A DNA stretch of 36,523 bases from Microbulbifer agarilyticus S89 (GTDB lineage Bacteria; Pseudomonadota; Gammaproteobacteria; Pseudomonadales; Cellvibrionaceae). Positions 32,885 to 36,523 of the stretch are shown here, piece by piece. Positions within the stretch are counted from its first letter, which is position 1. Every line of letters starts with the position of its first letter. A program made the position numbers and the translations under genes. The stretch lies in NCBI RefSeq assembly GCF_000220505.1, contig NZ_AFPJ01000053.1, forward strand, positions 1 through 36,523. The letters are read 5' to 3'. Under the pieces are notes generated by a model, which did not search any database, had not been told where the DNA came from, and saw nothing but the letters and a program-made list of their open reading frames with translations.

Positions 32885-34378
32885 ATGAGCATTGTTGGCC
32901 ATTTTATCAACGGCAAAACCGTCGACGCCGCCGAGCGCACCCAGGACGTATTCAACCCGGCAACCGGTGAGGTTTCCAAGCAGGTAGCGATCGCCGCAAA
33001 AGACACCGTGGAAGAAGCGGTAGCGGCGGCGTCCGAAGCGTACAAGACCTGGCGCAACACCCAGCCGATCAAACGTGCGCGCATCATGTTCAAGTTCAAG
33101 CAGCTGCTGGAAGACAACGCAGAAAAAATCTGCGCACTGATCGGCGAAGAACACGGCAAGATTTCCCACGACGCCATGGGCGAACTGACCCGCGGTATCG
33201 AAAACGTGGAATTTGCCTGCACTGCGCCGCAGATGCTCAAAGGCGAACACAGCCGCAACGTTGGCCCGGACATCGACTCCTGGAGTGAAATGCAGCCTTT
33301 GGGCGTGGTTGCCGGTATTACCCCGTTCAACTTCCCCGCTATGGTACCGCTGTGGATGTTCCCGCTGGCCATCGTGTGCGGCAACACCTTCGTACTGAAG
33401 CCTTCCGAACGCGACCCGTCATGCGCCCTGCTGCTGGCCCAACTGCTGCAAGAAGCCGGCCTGCCGGATGGCGTATTCAATGTGGTGAATGGCGATAAGG
33501 TTGCGGTGGATACCCTGCTGACCGACCCGCGTGTGGAAGCGGTGAGCTTCGTTGGTTCCACCCCGATCGCCGAATACGTTTACGCTACCGCTAGCGCCAA
33601 CGGCAAACGCTGTCAGGCACTGGGCGGTGCCAAGAACCACGCCATCATCATGCCGGATGCGGACATGGATAATGCCGTCGCCGCACTGACCGGTGCCGCC
33701 TTCGGTTCCTCCGGTGAGCGCTGCATGGCACTGTCGGTGGCCGTGTGTGTAGGTGATGAAGCCGCGGACACCTTTATCGACAAGATGTCCCACGCCATGA
33801 AAGACCTGAAGGTGGGTGCCTACACCGACAGCAGCAACGACTTTGGCCCGGTCATCACCGAAGCACACAAAAACAAGGTGGACGGCTATATCGCCAGCGC
33901 CGCCGAGCAGGGTGCGACCATTGTGGTCGATGGCCGCGATCCGAAAGTGGCCGGTTATGAAAATGGCTTCTTTGTCGGCGGCACCCTGATCGACAAGGTG
34001 AAGCAGGGCATGACCTGCTACGAAGAGGAAATCTTTGGCCCGGTACTGCTGGTGGTGCGCGCCGAATCCATGGAGCAGGCCATGCAGCTGATCAACGATC
34101 ACGAGTACGGCAACGGTACCTGTATCTTCACCCGCGACGGCGAAGCAGCGCGCTACTTCAGTGACAATATCCTGGTGGGCATGGTCGGCATCAACGTACC
34201 GCTGCCGGTACCGGTGGCCTACCACAGCTTCGGCGGCTGGAAGCGCTCCCTGTTCGGCGACCTGGGCGCCTACGGCCCGGACGGTGTGCGCTTCTATACC
34301 AAGCGCAAAACCATCACCCAGCGCTGGCCATCCAGCGGTGTGCGCGAAGGAGCGCAGTTCTCTTTCCCGAGTAACTGA
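32885..34378 (+). CDS. mmsA: CoA-acylating (methyl)malonate-semialdehyde dehydrogenase
   Basis: A 497-residue aldehyde dehydrogenase of the CoA-dependent MmsA branch, called BauC in the beta-alanine operon. It oxidises malonate semialdehyde (or methylmalonate semialdehyde) with NAD+ and CoA to acetyl-CoA (or propionyl-CoA) and CO2. Visible features are ITPFNFPAMVPLWMFP with N149, LKPSERDP, SFVGSTPIAEYV, LGGAKNHAIIMPDAD (the branch lacks the general-base Glu of ordinary ALDHs and has GGAKNH instead) and SSGERCMALSVAV with the catalytic C280. GAGG lies about eight bases before the ATG. Directly downstream of the transaminase and ended by a terminator, so the two form a short operon. Valine catabolism is an alternative use. 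Confidence 0.92.
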   Translation: MSIVGHFINGKTVDAAERTQDVFNPATGEVSKQVAIAAKDTVEEAVAAASEAYKTWRNTQPIKRARIMFKFKQLLEDNAEKICALIGEEHGKISHDAMGELTRGIENVEFACTAPQMLKGEHSRNVGPDIDSWSEMQPLGVVAGITPFNFPAMVPLWMFPLAIVCGNTFVLKPSERDPSCALLLAQLLQEAGLPDGVFNVVNGDKVAVDTLLTDPRVEAVSFVGSTPIAEYVYATASANGKRCQALGGAKNHAIIMPDADMDNAVAALTGAAFGSSGERCMALSVAVCVGDEAADTFIDKMSHAMKDLKVGAYTDSSNDFGPVITEAHKNKVDGYIASAAEQGATIVVDGRDPKVAGYENGFFVGGTLIDKVKQGMTCYEEEIFGPVLLVVRAESMEQAMQLINDHEYGNGTCIFTRDGEAARYFSDNILVGMVGINVPLPVPVAYHSFGGWKRSLFGDLGAYGPDGVRFYTKRKTITQRWPSSGVREGAQFSFPSN

Positions 34379-34401
34379 TCTCCTCCACTCGCTATCTACG
34401 C

Positions 34402-34434
34402 AAAACGCCCGCAGAGAAATCTGCGGGCGTTTTT
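34402..34434 (+). terminator. intrinsic terminator of the bauA-mmsA operon
   Basis: AAAACGCCCGCAGA (34402-34415) pairs perfectly with TCTGCGGGCGTTTT (34420-34433) around GAAA, and the stem ends in a T5 run. It lies 23 bases past the mmsA stop. The A-run on the other side makes it potentially bidirectional. Confidence 0.95.
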
Positions 34435-34519
34435 CGTCTCCATACTTTTTGTGTCATCATCCGCGCCTCACAGCTTTCCTGCGAGTAAGGGAAGCACAAT
34501 CACTACGGGAGTGCACGCA

Positions 34520-34897
34520 ATGAGCAGAAAGCTGATTTCCAGCGGATCGGAATTTGAAACCAAGATCGGATATTCCCGCGCGGTTGTGGATGGCGATTAT
34601 GTTTTCGTCTCCGGCACCACTGGCTACAACTACGCCACCAACAGCATCAGTGATGCTGCCGCGGAGCAGGCGGACCAATGTTTTGCGAATATTGAGCAGG
34701 CACTGAAAGAAGCGGGCAGCAGCATCGCGCAGATCGTGCGGGTGACCTACATCCTGCCCAATCGCGATGACTTCAAACCCTGCTGGCCGGTATTTGCAAA
34801 GTGGCTGGGGGAAGTGCGCCCGGCAGCCACCATGTTTGAAGCGCGCCTTTTGGACGACGCGATGAAAATTGAGATTCAGGTGACCGCGCGCGTTTGA
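34520..34897 (+). CDS. RidA family protein (YjgF/YER057c/UK114)
   Basis: The start is the ATG giving MSRKLISSGSEFETKIGYSRAVV, eight bases after GGGAG; a 23-codon longer frame begins inside the terminator-proximal leader without a signal. The 125 residues match the RidA fold, a trimeric cytoplasmic enamine/imine deaminase. Features are VDGDYVFVSGTTGYN, the helix FANIEQALKEAG, IVRVTYIL, and near the end TMFEARLLDDAMKIEIQVTA, where the arginine of EAR corresponds to the conserved carboxylate-binding Arg. It is more distant from classic RidA than usual (no GPY motif), so it may be one of the Rid2-7 subfamilies, whose substrates differ. It could clear reactive intermediates from PLP enzymes such as those encoded nearby. 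Confidence 0.88.
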   Translation: MSRKLISSGSEFETKIGYSRAVVDGDYVFVSGTTGYNYATNSISDAAAEQADQCFANIEQALKEAGSSIAQIVRVTYILPNRDDFKPCWPVFAKWLGEVRPAATMFEARLLDDAMKIEIQVTARV

Positions 34898-34928
34898 CGC
34901 ATACGTTGGGCTATCTCCGTTGCCCAGT

Positions 34929-34960
34929 CTGGGAGGCTCAGTTAATCCTGACCTTCCCAG
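34929..34960. other. stem-loop between convergent ridA-like and transglycosylase genes
   Basis: CTGGGA-GG-TCAG pairs with CTGA-CC-TCCCAG (12 bp, one bulged base on each side) around TTAATC. There is no T-run on either strand. It lies 31 bases past the RidA stop and may mark the transcript ends of both genes. Confidence 0.4.
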
Positions 34961-35008
34961 GCTCCTGAGCGACGCCAATCAAAGTTGCTCTGCCGCTTTC
35001 TCTCCTGA

Positions 35009-36523
35009 CTAAGGTTCAGGCTGTTCTTCCAAACTTTCTCTCAAATGTTCTCCCAGGCTCTCTCCCAGCCGCTCTTTTTTCGCCACCGACAGGTAGCCAA
35101 AATAGCGGTCGCGGATTTCCCGCACATAGTTCACCGGCTCCCGCCCACGCACATAACCAAAGCGCGCTTTTTTGTAATACTGCGGCTTGGACAGCAGCAA
35201 CATGGCCTCTTCCACATTGCCGAACCAGCGATTCGGGTCCTTACCGAGCCTTTTCGCCAGTACCCGCGCATCACGAACATGGCCATGCCCCGCGTTGTAG
35301 GCGGCGAGGGAGAAATAAATCTTCTGGTCAAACGGCAGTGACTGCGGGAAGCGCTCCTCCAGCCATCCCAGATACAAGATACCCGCACGAATACTGTTTT
35401 CCGGATGATACAGATCGGAGATACCGAGTTGTTTGCCGGTACGCGGCATTACCTGCATCAAGCCGCGAGCGCCGGCAAAGGAACGCGCCTTGGGATTGAA
35501 ACGACTCTCCTGGTACATCTGCGACACCACCATGCGCCAGTCCAGATCTGCCGGCACAGCATATTTGCGCACTAGCGGATCATAGGGTGATAGTTCGGCG
35601 GTATCCCGCAGGCGCTCTCCCTGCTTGTCCCTGATATGTTTTTCTTCCCTGAAATATTTGTTGTAGGTCACATTGAAAAACAGGCCGCGGTAGTACTTGT
35701 TCAAGAATTCATCCAGCTTGCCCAATAACTCCGGTTGGTCTTCGCGCACCGCCCAGGCAATATCCTGCTCTTCGGATACGTTGCCCATTACTACAAAGTC
35801 ATCACGATAGGTTTGCTCGATTTGCACCAAGTGCGAGTCTGCCACGGTGTAGTCATAGTGCCCCTCAGCAACCGCATCGATCAGCTGCTCGGTGGTGGCG
35901 CCCTGTATTGGAAGAATCGTGAAGGGCGCATTGTCGTCGCCCCTGACATCAGACTGCATTGCGGCCAGCGCTTCGAGGGTAGTGTGGTAGCTGCTCAATG
36001 GGTTCACCGCTACGGACTTTCCTGACAGGCCATCGGCTACCGGCATTGCCATTGCCGGCCCACTATCCGCAGCGGCAATCAATTGCTCGGAGACCTGCAT
36101 GTACGGCCGGGTAAATACCAGACCCATCTGTTTACGTGCATCGGTGACCGTCATGGATGCAGCAACCACATCACCCATACCCTCCGCCAACGCTGCCGCG
36201 AGATCCACATCGTGGCCGGGCACCACCATACTCAGGCGCAGGCCGTGGTCTTTGGCAAAGCGCTTTAATAAATCGTAATCAAAGCCCATTAATTCGCCGC
36301 GCCACATAAAGTAGGAGGCGGGGTGATTGCGGGTCAGCACGCGCAGGGTTTTACTCTCCTTGATCTGTTCCCAGTCGCGCCGCGCACTGTTGCGCTGCTG
36401 GGCAGCAACCAAGTGTTCCGCGGTAAGGAATTCATTTAACGCCCGCGCCAACACCGCTGCATCCTTGCGCACTGCCCATGCAATGGCGCGGCGGCGATCG
36501 GTCAGGCTTTCCGCCTGCAGTGT
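35009..36523 (-). CDS. lytic transglycosylase with two substrate-binding modules (5' end missing)
   Basis: The frame is open to the right edge, so the gene is partial; 504 residues are visible. The first ~40 visible residues (DRRRAIAWAVRKDAAVLARALNEFL) are the end of an SBP_bac_3 module, because they match the end of the following module (QDIAWAVREDQPELLGKLDEFLNKYY). A complete second SBP_bac_3 module follows (about 57-275), then an SLT domain (about 315-470) with VSQMYQESRFNPKAR (catalytic Glu at visible residue 339), GARGLMQVMP and SLAAYNAGHGHV. This is the MltF layout (SBP plus SLT) with an extra SBP module. Such enzymes cleave murein in the periplasm, and the SBP module senses a ligand that tunes activity. 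The C-tail (LGESLGEHLRESLEEQPEP) is Glu-rich. An internal GTG at 36472 is not a real start. Confidence 0.88.
   Translation of the reverse strand, partial: TLQAESLTDRRRAIAWAVRKDAAVLARALNEFLTAEHLVAAQQRNSARRDWEQIKESKTLRVLTRNHPASYFMWRGELMGFDYDLLKRFAKDHGLRLSMVVPGHDVDLAAALAEGMGDVVAASMTVTDARKQMGLVFTRPYMQVSEQLIAAADSGPAMAMPVADGLSGKSVAVNPLSSYHTTLEALAAMQSDVRGDDNAPFTILPIQGATTEQLIDAVAEGHYDYTVADSHLVQIEQTYRDDFVVMGNVSEEQDIAWAVREDQPELLGKLDEFLNKYYRGLFFNVTYNKYFREEKHIRDKQGERLRDTAELSPYDPLVRKYAVPADLDWRMVVSQMYQESRFNPKARSFAGARGLMQVMPRTGKQLGISDLYHPENSIRAGILYLGWLEERFPQSLPFDQKIYFSLAAYNAGHGHVRDARVLAKRLGKDPNRWFGNVEEAMLLLSKPQYYKKARFGYVRGREPVNYVREIRDRYFGYLSVAKKERLGESLGEHLRESLEEQPEP

Noticed and set aside
36470-36472. Start of the transglycosylase gene at the GTG near the right end
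   Set aside because: The frame continues upstream to the edge and the upstream residues are clearly SBP-domain sequence, so this valine is internal.

Overview
This window comes from a high-GC, Gram-negative gammaproteobacterium. Lipoprotein signals, Tsx- and FadL-type outer-membrane proteins, an OmpA-domain protein and a Pseudomonas-like divergent ilvA/rpiA pair all point that way. A seven-gene Mrp Na+/H+ antiporter, beta-alanine catabolism and purine scavenging suggest a marine or salt-adapted heterotroph of the Cellvibrionales/Microbulbifer type. That taxonomic guess is inference from gene content. The window is ordinary chromosome: I see no insertion sequence, prophage, CRISPR array, tRNA or rRNA.

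Layout. 1-5.7 kb: a small membrane peptide and threonine deaminase ilvA (minus), divergent from rpiA, then an SLT-domain lipoprotein, a DUF4168-type secreted protein, a small winged-helix protein and an AraC-type regulator. 5.7-8 kb: a bidirectional terminator, a DUF937/OmpA fusion protein and a glutathione S-transferase. 8-13.8 kb: a complete mrpABCDEFG operon on the minus strand with mostly overlapping or nearly abutting genes. 14-21.7 kb: an M16 zinc protease lipoprotein, a DUF3574-like lipoprotein, a transglutaminase-like/TPR lipoprotein, an MsbA-type ABC exporter and a secreted HExxH protein. 21.7-26.1 kb: a stand-alone acetolactate synthase-like enzyme, then a translationally coupled HscC-type Hsp70 and a membrane-anchored J-like protein whose HPD motif reads RPD. 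26.5-28.7 kb: a Tsx-like outer-membrane channel followed by an AzgA-type purine permease. 29-30.2 kb: a FadL-type channel. 30.2-34.4 kb: a LysR regulator divergent from a bauA/bauC-like pair for beta-alanine degradation. 34.5 kb to the end: a RidA-family protein and the 3' part of an unusual lytic transglycosylase with two substrate-binding modules.

How genes work together. Tsx plus AzgA form an outer-to-inner-membrane route for nucleosides and purines. BauA converts beta-alanine to malonate semialdehyde and the MmsA/BauC dehydrogenase makes acetyl-CoA from it, probably under the divergent BauR-like regulator, whose intergenic region carries three 14-bp direct repeats. The HscC-like chaperone and its J-like partner are clearly a unit. 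IlvA (which makes 2-aminoacrylate as a by-product) and a RidA-family deaminase are both present but far apart.

The points most worth a second look are the RPD J-protein/HscC pair, the tandem-SBP transglycosylase, the HExxH protein with its operator-like palindrome at a consensus -10, the repeat array at the bau promoter, and several strong stem-loops at 3' gene ends, two of which can fold in mutually exclusive ways.
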